NCBI GenBank assembly: GCA_002733995.1
Contig: NVXR01000021.1
Coordinates: forward strand, 1 to 42,727
Source of the DNA: Desulfotalea sp.
Lineage (GTDB): Bacteria; Desulfobacterota; Desulfobulbia; Desulfobulbales; Desulfocapsaceae
DNA length: 42,727 nt
Reading direction: 5' to 3'
In this document: positions 25,074 to 31,647 of the stretch, one piece after another
How positions within the stretch are numbered: the first letter of the stretch is position 1
Layout of the letters: each line of letters opens with the position of its first letter
Program-made: the position numbers and the translations under genes
Notes under the pieces: model-generated
The model's input: the letters and a program-made list of their open reading frames with translations, nothing else
The model's database searches: none
What the model was told of the DNA's origin: nothing

Positions 25074-27031
25074 CATATGTGCCACCTAGAGGAGACAGTA
25101 TCGATCTGTCCCTTGCGGATGACTATCTTCCAAGATACGGCGGCAATATCATCCTGGGCGGTACCGGCTATATACCTAGATGGGGTGGAGATCTCTATCA
25201 TCAGATAGTAAGTGGCTATGTTGTCCCTCTTGGCGATGCAATACCATTGGTATTTGGCATAGCTTCTTATCTGCCCCAGGAACCGGATACGCCGACAATA
25301 GAAGATGGTCTCCCTAAAATGCGGCCAGGCGTGACCATCGCCTATAATGATGCAAAAAACGAAGCAGCACAATACACGTTACGATTCAAGGATGCAGGCC
25401 AGCTTGTAGTTCAGAAGGAAATCAGATGGGTAAAAAAGCAACAGTCTACTGACGTTGAAATAATTGTCCCCTGGGGGGAACTCAGCGAATGTGAAAAACG
25501 TTGGCGGCTTAAATATGCAAGGTTTACCAATTTACTCGATTACACCTTTGACTCGCCCTTTACTGCAGCACCGCCCGAAAAAGATGCAGGGTCAACATTG
25601 CCCTGGGGGATGCCGGACCCAAACGACAGCGATAAGCTAGTAGATTGGAGCAATCCACCAGCAAAAGATACTGAAAAAGAAATACCATGGGCCGAAGCAG
25701 CCCAAAAGATAAATACATCAAAGCGGATTTTGTCGAAAACGGGCAAGGCAAATGATGGCCACCATACTACAAAATGGGGAAAACGCTTTTTTGAGGAAAT
25801 TTGTACCAGGGATTACAAGGTACCAGGTGGGGGCAACATAGATTTCAACCTGGATATGAAAAATAAGGACGTTGACGATGGCCTACTTATTCGCTTTCAT
25901 TTCGACGCCCTGACCTACGATCTCAGATGCAAGCACGATGAACCAACAGGATGGCGGGACGCCTATGTCTTTAGGCCTCCTGTAAAATTCCCCTATCCAC
26001 GCACGCCAATAAAGGAATTATGGATAATTATGAACTCTGTTTCACTCACCCGCGTAAGCGATAACAAGCCTTTGGCCGCTACTGATATCACAGTTTCAAG
26101 TGACCTTGGGTCGTGGTGTTGGGGCTTTGATGCAACAATTAACAACCTAGATTCGTATCTCGCAATCTGTCCAGATGGCACAAACAACACGATTGTACGG
26201 GCCACAATGAATGGCCGTAACTGGCTGGCACGTATTGAGCGGGCTAGTGAGACAGTTGCCTTTGGTAAGCCTGCATGGCGGGTCTCTGGCCGGTCGTTGT
26301 CTGCAGAACTTGCTGCGCCATCTGCAGCGGCAACGTCCTATCTTGAGTCGGCGGATCGTACAGCGGTGCAGCTTATGGAGGCAGCGCTTGAAAACAGTGG
26401 ATGGACGTTGGTAATGGAGTCTGTTGATTGGTTAGTTGCAGGCGGATCTCTGTCAGTGGAAAATGAAACGCCTCTGCAGGTGGTTCAGCGGATCGCGACG
26501 GCGGCCGGTGCGGTTGTGCAAACAGATAGTGAGACAAAAACTTTGCGAATTATTCCGAGATATAAAGGGAATCCATGGACATGGTCGACCGATACGCCTG
26601 ATCTGTCCATCGATGAGTCTGTGGTCAGATCGTTTAGTCCGGAGTGGGTGCCTGGTGTGCAATATAACGGCGTTTATGTGTCGGGGCGTAATCAGGGAGT
26701 GCTTGCGCGGGTGATACGTAGTGGATCCGCAGGTGATCAGCTTGCCCCAATGGTTACAGATCAACTTTGTACGGCAACTGAAGTGGCTATGGAACGAGGT
26801 CGGAATATTCTTGCTGGGTCGGGGGCTTGGCAGAATATATCAATTGATTTACCGATGATGCCTGGCGTCGACCTTCCGGGGCTTTTAGTCCCTGGCAGTT
26901 TGATTGAAGTGACCCAGGGAACGCGTGGTACATGGCGGGCGCAAGTTGTTTCAACAAAAATTAAAGGCATCTGGAATAAGGGCTGCTCTGTTCGTCAGCA
27001 GCTGTCTGTTGAACGTTATTTCGGAAATTAA
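25070..27031 (+). CDS. Baseplate hub / tail-tip protein with N-terminal repeats
   Basis: 653 residues. Residues 3-65 contain four 15-16-residue repeats that begin Tyr-hydrophobic-Pro and mostly carry a Gly-Asp or Gly-Gly pair (YVPPRGD, YLPRYGG, YIPRWGG, YVVPLGD). The middle is a large polar domain. The C-terminal 300 residues resemble hub proteins of the gp27/Mu gp44 type (ESADRTAVQLMEAALENSGW, TPLQVVQRIATAAGAVVQTD, GSLIEVTQGTRGTWRAQVVS). The hub closes the tail tube and carries the spike or fibre. No separate fibre or chaperone gene follows. Confidence 0.68.
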   Translation: MTYVPPRGDSIDLSLADDYLPRYGGNIILGGTGYIPRWGGDLYHQIVSGYVVPLGDAIPLVFGIASYLPQEPDTPTIEDGLPKMRPGVTIAYNDAKNEAAQYTLRFKDAGQLVVQKEIRWVKKQQSTDVEIIVPWGELSECEKRWRLKYARFTNLLDYTFDSPFTAAPPEKDAGSTLPWGMPDPNDSDKLVDWSNPPAKDTEKEIPWAEAAQKINTSKRILSKTGKANDGHHTTKWGKRFFEEICTRDYKVPGGGNIDFNLDMKNKDVDDGLLIRFHFDALTYDLRCKHDEPTGWRDAYVFRPPVKFPYPRTPIKELWIIMNSVSLTRVSDNKPLAATDITVSSDLGSWCWGFDATINNLDSYLAICPDGTNNTIVRATMNGRNWLARIERASETVAFGKPAWRVSGRSLSAELAAPSAAATSYLESADRTAVQLMEAALENSGWTLVMESVDWLVAGGSLSVENETPLQVVQRIATAAGAVVQTDSETKTLRIIPRYKGNPWTWSTDTPDLSIDESVVRSFSPEWVPGVQYNGVYVSGRNQGVLARVIRSGSAGDQLAPMVTDQLCTATEVAMERGRNILAGSGAWQNISIDLPMMPGVDLPGLLVPGSLIEVTQGTRGTWRAQVVSTKIKGIWNKGCSVRQQLSVERYFGN

Positions 27032-27043
27032 GGCGGGGATAAA

Positions 27044-27274
27044 ATGGCAGAAAATATCTTTAAAAAATTCCAGGCGCTTATACCTTCCACTCCTCTTTTG
27101 GTCGGGACTATTGCGGTTGTTAATGCAAATGGCTCCTGCCGAGTTGATACACCTGGTGGCGGGAAAATGGTTGTGATCGGCACCGGCTACACTGCAGGTC
27201 AGCAGGTTTTTATAAAAGACAGAATCATTCAGGGTGTTGCGCCCTCACTCACATATCATGAATTGGAGGTTTAA
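27044..27274 (+). CDS. Small tail-tip protein (OB-like)
   Basis: 76 residues. The sequence LLVGTIAVVNANGSCRVDTP followed by GGGKMVVIGTGYTAGQQVFI reads as a small beta barrel like those at the tip of tail hubs. It follows the hub gene with a 12-base gap and GGCGGGGAT upstream. The role as spike or plug is inferred from fold appearance and position. Confidence 0.58.
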   Translation: MAENIFKKFQALIPSTPLLVGTIAVVNANGSCRVDTPGGGKMVVIGTGYTAGQQVFIKDRIIQGVAPSLTYHELEV

Positions 27275-27275
27275 A

Positions 27276-27839
27276 ATGAAAGCACTAATAATACCATTGT
27301 TTGTCGTAGTACTTTTGAGTGGGTGCTCAGGGAAGGGTGGATTTATCCCTGTGAGCGATGTCTCAATCAATAAAGCTGGCGAGGTGATTGAGATAACAGC
27401 TGGTTACACGAAAGACGCATCTATCGCTAAGGAAATGGCGGTATTGAATGCTCACAATACTCGGACTCTTGTACGGGGTAAGGCGTATGAAAATGAAGGC
27501 TTCAAAATGGAGTGGGTTTCAGTCGAGAAAACGGTGTTCTATCCAGGCATGAAAGAACCCATAACGATCAAGGAGGCAATGCCAAAAGTCTCATACAAAG
27601 CACCTCTCCAGTTCAACCAACCGCTACCAATGGAACCGTCAAGGCACCCCGTTTGGGAATTCGCGGGTAAGGTCGCAGATGGAGCGTTTAGCCTTGGTGG
27701 AACTTTCGTTAAGTGGGGCTATGGGAGCGATGTCGTTAAGTCTGCATGGGGCAGCTCTGCGCCACGATACAGCGGAGACTATAGTTATACCTCCCAGACA
27801 GCAGAGCCATATATCGTTAACCCTGTAGTGGTTGAATAA
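27276..27839 (+). CDS. Phage-encoded lipoprotein
   Basis: 187 residues from the ATG at 27276, preceded by GGAGG; a longer frame from 27234 lacks a ribosome binding site and would bury the signal. Residues 1-20 are a type II signal peptide with lipobox LSGC (Cys at about 17). The mature part begins SGKGGFIPVSDVSINKAGEV and has no known domain. Phage lipoproteins next to lysis genes are either outer-membrane spanins or superinfection-exclusion proteins that block receptors; 187 residues is large for a spanin. Confidence 0.72.
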   Translation: MKALIIPLFVVVLLSGCSGKGGFIPVSDVSINKAGEVIEITAGYTKDASIAKEMAVLNAHNTRTLVRGKAYENEGFKMEWVSVEKTVFYPGMKEPITIKEAMPKVSYKAPLQFNQPLPMEPSRHPVWEFAGKVADGAFSLGGTFVKWGYGSDVVKSAWGSSAPRYSGDYSYTSQTAEPYIVNPVVVE

Positions 27840-28033
27840 TGAAAAATAAAATTATAGATCCTTGCCCGGTCCCGCTTGTTGGTGGTGGTGCTGATTTTAA
27901 AGACGAGTTCTGTGCAGATATTTGTTACCGGCTCAGTAAGGAAGGTATCTCTGTGTCGTCTTGTACCTTTCTGCAATCGGTGCCGAGTTGGCCTATGGAT
28001 GAGTTTTTGTGCACTATGCCAGATGATGGTTGA
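27839..28033 (+). CDS. Small hypothetical protein
   Basis: 64 residues with five cysteines (DPCPVP, EFCADIC, SSCTF, FLCTM). The ATG overlaps the lipoprotein stop by one base, indicating coupling. No domain is recognised; five cysteines in so short a chain suggest metal binding or disulfides. Confidence 0.5.
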   Translation: MKNKIIDPCPVPLVGGGADFKDEFCADICYRLSKEGISVSSCTFLQSVPSWPMDEFLCTMPDDG

Positions 28034-28064
28034 TGTTAAAACTTTTGACCTGGAGGGTTGAATA

Positions 28065-28508
28065 ATGCCTGAAGAAATTACCTGGAAGCGATTGAAGAAC
28101 GATCCTGATGGAATGAAGTACCAGAGATTGACCGAGCTTGTCTATTATAGCTCTATGTTCAATCGCTACATTACCATACCTGTGGGCCGAAAGTCTGACG
28201 GTGCCACTGGTGCCCGAGATCTCGGCGTTAAAGAGTCTGGTTGGCGTGGTGTGTGGGCAAAGTTTGTTCAGAATATTCTCAAATCTTACGCCAATGTTGA
28301 GACTGAGGCTTGGTGGGTACACGATGAATTGTGCCTGAAAGGTGCCTGGGATGATGGCACGATGATCTCTAATTTTATTTGTTCCACAGTGATTGCTGTG
28401 GAATTGCAAAAGGTTGGCTATACAAAAGAGGCCATTTACTGGTGGTTTGCCACCTTTCTTTTTGGTGGTGGAGAGGCCCGTAAAAACGGGTTGCTTTGGG
28501 TAAAATAA
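28065..28508 (+). CDS. DUF1353 family phage protein
   Basis: 147 residues. ITIPVGRKSDGATGARD followed by AWWVHDELCLKGAWDDGTMI matches the DUF1353 pattern (a GfxTD-like segment, then an HDxL motif). Members are common in phage lysis and tail regions, and a peptidase-like fold has been suggested; activity is not established. GGAGG precedes the start. It lies between the lipoprotein and the membrane protein. Confidence 0.75.
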   Translation: MPEEITWKRLKNDPDGMKYQRLTELVYYSSMFNRYITIPVGRKSDGATGARDLGVKESGWRGVWAKFVQNILKSYANVETEAWWVHDELCLKGAWDDGTMISNFICSTVIAVELQKVGYTKEAIYWWFATFLFGGGEARKNGLLWVK

Positions 28509-28532
28509 AACTGTGGTACTTCGGTGGTAGGG

Positions 28533-28904
28533 ATGACGGATGGTGACAAAAACACTTTGGAAGTGTTTATAGCAGGCCTTGTAGCCTTGCTTGGTGTTGG
28601 TGGAGGATTCACCTTTACCGGCTGGCTTAAGGGTAAGATGGAAGGGCATGATACGAGAATAGTGGCTCTTGAGGAGGAGAAAGTTGTTTATGTAGAAGAT
28701 TGCAATAAGAAAATGGCAACCTGTCAGTTTCATCTAAATTCAGAACTTGCACATGGGTCTGAAGAGTTTGCAGGTTTACGTGTGGAAATTAAAGACTTAT
28801 CTAAAGAATTAGATGGTGATCGTAAGGAAACAGCGCAGTGGCGTGCTGAGCTTATGAAACTCCTTATCGAGCAGGCAAATCACAAGGATGTCGCTGATGT
28901 TTGA
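28533..28904 (+). CDS. Membrane protein with coiled coil (holin or spanin-like)
   Basis: 123 residues from the ATG at 28533; a GTG at 28524 is an alternative. One membrane segment near the N-terminus (LEVFIAGLVALLGVGGGFTF) is followed by a long charged helix (residues about 40-115). This topology fits an inner-membrane spanin or a single-pass holin-like protein. It precedes and overlaps the lysin gene, so a lysis role is likely. No partner Rz1 frame was found inside it. Confidence 0.62.
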   Translation: MTDGDKNTLEVFIAGLVALLGVGGGFTFTGWLKGKMEGHDTRIVALEEEKVVYVEDCNKKMATCQFHLNSELAHGSEEFAGLRVEIKDLSKELDGDRKETAQWRAELMKLLIEQANHKDVADV

Positions 28905-29367
28905 TCCTGAATCTCTCCGCAATATAATCAGAATATCCCTAGATCCTCTTGGTTGGTGGTCACCTGAGGCAGAAGAATTGCTCATGATGACCGCCGCCCA
29001 TGAATCGGGGCTGGGCAAATACAATCATCAGATCAAAGGGCCTGCGCTAGGTCTTTATCAAATGGAGCCACCTACTTTTTACGGAGGATATGATAATTAT
29101 TTAAACTACCCGGGAAGGAGGAAACTAAAAAAAGATATTGCCCTAATCTCCGGTGTTAGTTCTCCTAAGCTAATGCAGCTCAAGTTTAATCCAATCTATG
29201 CCACTATTATGGCTCGCCTCAAATATCGCCGCGCTCCAGGAGCATTACCTCCCGCCTCCGACACCTGGGCCCTGGCAGAATACGCAAAAGACCACTACAA
29301 TACTCTCATGGGGAAGGCAACTCCTGAAAAATATCACGATGCTTATCGACGGTTAGTTTTGGCTTAA
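28888..29367 (+). CDS. Transglycosylase-like endolysin
   Basis: 159 residues. MMTAAHESGLGKYNHQIKGP followed by ALGLYQMEPPTFY matches the soluble lytic transglycosylase fold, with Glu39 the likely catalytic acid and a GLYQMEP second motif. It should cleave peptidoglycan at the end of infection. It has no signal peptide, so it depends on a holin. The start overlaps the membrane protein gene by 17 bases; MFDPES at 28897 is an alternative start. Confidence 0.78.
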   Translation: MSLMFDPESLRNIIRISLDPLGWWSPEAEELLMMTAAHESGLGKYNHQIKGPALGLYQMEPPTFYGGYDNYLNYPGRRKLKKDIALISGVSSPKLMQLKFNPIYATIMARLKYRRAPGALPPASDTWALAEYAKDHYNTLMGKATPEKYHDAYRRLVLA

Positions 29368-29483
29368 AATTTCCATAATTTCATATGGATAAACGTGGAT
29401 AGAAAAAATAGCGTTATATAGGCTTGTTATTTGATTCTGGTTGGCCTTGCTCAGGTGCCTGTTGATGGACTTTTGTTTTGCTA

Positions 29484-30629
29484 TTAGATGTCATATTGTA
29501 AAAGCCGAATAGCTTCGATAAGAATGTCGTCTTCCAAGTGTATGTAGGTGAACTTAAAACTCTTATCGTTGTGACCAATAATCGCCTCACCAACTTCTGT
29601 GGGTATTTTGCATTTAGCAGTGGTTGATCGGAATGTATGACGAAACGAGTAGAGTGAAATCCCACCACGTAATTTTTCCCCGTTGATTCTGGCATTGTCA
29701 CAAGTAGTCTTAAACGTTCTTCTGTAATGTTTCGAGGCGACCGTTGTGTTCAGGTGTTTGTCATCCAGAAACACCAGTTTTTTTCCTTCTGGAGCGGTCT
29801 CTCTTAGTTCCTCGATAATTTTAATTACCTTTGGATGTGCTGGCACAAATCTCTTGTCGCTCGTTTTGGTGCCCACCATAGAAAAACCACCGCGATCAAG
29901 ATCTACATATCCAATATGTTTGTACTCACGTTTTGATTTCTTTTCCTGCTGTGTGGGGAGTTGTTCCCATAGTAACATAGCAGCCTCTGAAGGACGCATA
30001 CCAGTATAGAGTAGGAAGGTGATGTATTGGTACAGATTGCTCGATCTCTTAGTAGCCTCATGCAGCAGAGCTTTTAATTCGGCTAGTTTGATAAGGTGAT
30101 CAAGTTTTTCTTCTTTGGATTTATCGGTGGAGCGTGGGCGCTTAATTTTTAGCTCTGGCGATGGGTAATCGATTCCCCATTCAATAGCCTTGGTGAAAAT
30201 TGAACGGATAAAGGAAAGTTCATTTCTGATGCTGGGTGCCCCTACCTGGTCTTCGGTCATTCTTTTTAATACGTGTGCTGCTACATCTTGAGGCGTGATC
30301 TCTGACATTCTTTTATTGATGCCAAACGTTCTGGAAAACTGTAGTTGCGAGTTCGCATAATTATGAATCTGGCTTGGTGAAACAGCATTGGTTGCTCTGC
30401 ATTCGACGATAAACTTGTCGGCGGCTTGATGAAAAATCATATCACCCGAACCTGCTGTGCCAACTTCTGGTTGAATTTCACCACGGAATATCTTTTCTTG
30501 TCGATCTGCCCAGATAACAGCGTCGAGGTGGGTGTCAAAAGAGGCAGTGGCTCTTTGGCCTTTTACTTGGACTTGGATTTTCCAACTGATCGTTCCATTT
30601 TTGTTGATCCGCTTTTTCGGGGTAGCCAT
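29484..30629 (-). CDS. Tyrosine integrase
   Basis: 381 residues. Residues 1-50 form an arm-type binding domain (TISWKIQVQVKGQRATASFD), about 65-155 a SAM-like core-binding domain, and 180-375 the catalytic domain. The catalytic set is Arg212 in TGMRPSEA, a beta-hairpin Lys near 255, His331-x-x-Arg334 in SFRHTFRS, His353 in IIGHND and the nucleophile Tyr362. It would insert and excise the prophage. Oriented opposite to the structural genes, with its 5' end toward tRNA-Pro. Confidence 0.95.
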   Translation of the reverse strand: MATPKKRINKNGTISWKIQVQVKGQRATASFDTHLDAVIWADRQEKIFRGEIQPEVGTAGSGDMIFHQAADKFIVECRATNAVSPSQIHNYANSQLQFSRTFGINKRMSEITPQDVAAHVLKRMTEDQVGAPSIRNELSFIRSIFTKAIEWGIDYPSPELKIKRPRSTDKSKEEKLDHLIKLAELKALLHEATKRSSNLYQYITFLLYTGMRPSEAAMLLWEQLPTQQEKKSKREYKHIGYVDLDRGGFSMVGTKTSDKRFVPAHPKVIKIIEELRETAPEGKKLVFLDDKHLNTTVASKHYRRTFKTTCDNARINGEKLRGGISLYSFRHTFRSTTAKCKIPTEVGEAIIGHNDKSFKFTYIHLEDDILIEAIRLLQYDI

Positions 30630-30649
30630 ATATCAGTTCCATAAAATCT

Positions 30650-30670
30650 GTGGTGCATTTCGTGGTGCAT
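30650..30670. repeat. Direct repeats upstream of the integrase
   Basis: GTGGTGCAT occurs at 30650-30658 and 30662-30670, a 12-base period, 21 bases upstream of the integrase start codon. Such repeats near an integrase promoter are typical of arm-type integrase or excisionase binding sites. Confidence 0.55.
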
Positions 30671-30755
30671 ATTTATCGTTAACAGGTCAATATATACTAT
30701 ATCAGCGGTAGCAGTGAAAGCAAACAACAGGAGAGGAAACGGATAAAAAAGCAAT

Positions 30756-30797
30756 AAAAAAAGGGGTTAACAGCATGTAATTGCTGTTAACCCCTTT
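30756..30797 (-). terminator. Intrinsic terminator after tRNA-Pro
   Basis: GGGGTTAACAGCA and TGCTGTTAACCCC form a perfect 13-base-pair stem with a six-base loop. On the minus strand it is followed by a T run (A7 at 30756-30762). It closes the tRNA-Pro transcript and insulates the integrase. Confidence 0.92.
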
Positions 30798-30806
30798 AGA
30801 ATCAAC

Positions 30807-30884
30807 TGGTCGGAATGAGAGGATTTGAACCTCCGGCCCCTTGTCCCCCAGACAAGTGCGCTAACCAGGCTGCGCTACATTCCG
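30807..30884 (-). tRNA. tRNA-Pro (GGG)
   Basis: The acceptor stem CGGAATG/CATTCCG, D-arm, anticodon stem CTTGT/ACAAG with loop CTGGGGG and T-arm with TTCAAAT are all present. The anticodon GGG reads proline CCC and CCU codons. The CCA end is encoded. Lying beside the prophage integrase, its 3' half is a candidate attachment site. Confidence 0.95.
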
Positions 30885-30896
30885 ACACGTGTGATA

Positions 30897-30925
30897 TGTC
30901 TACCATTTGTTGAAATAGCTGTCAA
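30897..30925 (-). promoter_or_regulatory. tRNA-Pro promoter
   Basis: On the minus strand a perfect TTGACA (30920-30925) is followed after 17 bases by TAGACA (30897-30902), about 12 bases before the tRNA 5' end. The -10 box is weak but spacing and position fit. Confidence 0.5.
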
Positions 30926-30943
30926 CAGATCTAGTGAAAAGGA

Positions 30944-31312
30944 TTAATCTTTTTTGTGGTCTAAAAGATTTTGTAGGTGTAAGAGTTCCTGCTTTATTGT
31001 ATTCAGCGGTCCACTCACAGTCTTAGGTGCCTTTTTATCTAGCTTGTCTACTTGTTCTGCTATTTCACTACTACTTTGGATCAGTTTCTTGGCTCCGGCA
31101 ATAGTGTAACCCTGGTCATGGAGGAGCGTTTTGATTTTTAAAATAAGCTCTACGTCCTGCCTTCTGTAAAGGCGTTGTTTAGAGCGTGCTCGCTTTGGTT
31201 TTATGCCCGAAAATTCGGACTCCCAGTAGCGGAGAACATGTGTAGGAACATCTGCCATTTGGGCAACTTCACCGATCTTGAAGTAGAGTTTATCTGGTAT
31301 TGTCATCGTCAT
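30944..31312 (-). CDS. MerR-family transcriptional regulator
   Basis: 122 residues. FKIGEVAQMADVPTHVLRYW and RARSKQRLYRRQDVELILKI give the MerR winged HTH (residues 9-80), followed by a helical dimerisation region with YTIAGAKKLIQ. The short C-terminus lacks a clear ligand-binding domain or metal-binding cysteines. Genes of this type often follow ihfA downstream of pheST, as here. Target and signal are unknown. Confidence 0.88.
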   Translation of the reverse strand: MTMTIPDKLYFKIGEVAQMADVPTHVLRYWESEFSGIKPKRARSKQRLYRRQDVELILKIKTLLHDQGYTIAGAKKLIQSSSEIAEQVDKLDKKAPKTVSGPLNTIKQELLHLQNLLDHKKD

Positions 31313-31350
31313 ATGCCAGTGTCTCCCCCTCTCAGTGATGTGTCAAAATG

Positions 31351-31647
31351 TTAGTTGTTGACCTGTTCTCTGAGCTTTTTGCTTGGCCGAAAGCTTACGG
31401 CCTGACGTCTTTTTATAGTAATAGTCTCGCCGGTACGAGGGTTTCTACCCCTTCTTGGCGATTTATTCCTAACGGTGAAAGTACCGAAATGAACGAGCTT
31501 AATAGACTCACCCTCCATCATAGACTGTTTCATGTTATCAAGAAAGCAATCAACGATCTGCGAACAGTTTGATTGGGAAAACCCAAGCTGATTGGCAAGT
31601 GTTTCTGTAAGTTCTTTTCTGGTGAGATTATGATTGTTGTTATGCAT
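31351..31647 (-). CDS. ihfA: Integration host factor alpha subunit
   Basis: 98 residues with the HU/IHF fold. LTRKELTETLANQLGFSQSN forms the helical base and KSPRRGRNPRTGETITIKRR the DNA-inserting beta arm, including the conserved proline region. The RNPRTGE signature and the C-terminal SFRPSKKLREQV agree with the alpha subunit, as does linkage to pheT seen in many proteobacteria. It bends DNA in recombination and transcription and may serve the neighbouring prophage integrase. Overlaps pheT by 8 bases. Confidence 0.9.
   Translation of the reverse strand: MHNNNHNLTRKELTETLANQLGFSQSNCSQIVDCFLDNMKQSMMEGESIKLVHFGTFTVRNKSPRRGRNPRTGETITIKRRQAVSFRPSKKLREQVNN

Larger units (their letters stand above)
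1..30755. mobile_element. Prophage (partial, lambda-like siphovirus)
   Basis: Replication, packaging, head, tail and lysis genes run on the plus strand in classical siphovirus order and end at a minus-strand tyrosine integrase beside a tRNA gene. Terminase (GpA type), gpW, portal and the Z/U/V-like tail genes match the lambda plan. The tail tip after the tape measure does not: no M, L, K, I or J homologue is recognisable. No sheath gene is seen, so the tail is inferred to be non-contractile. No repressor or early regulator is visible, so the left end and one attachment site lie outside the window. All essential structural reading frames are open, so the element could be intact. The right boundary is only inferred to lie between the integrase and tRNA-Pro. 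Confidence 0.93.

Noticed and set aside
20113..27031. Diversity-generating retroelement in the tail-tip genes
   Set aside because: No reverse transcriptase, template/variable repeat pair or Avd gene was found in the window.
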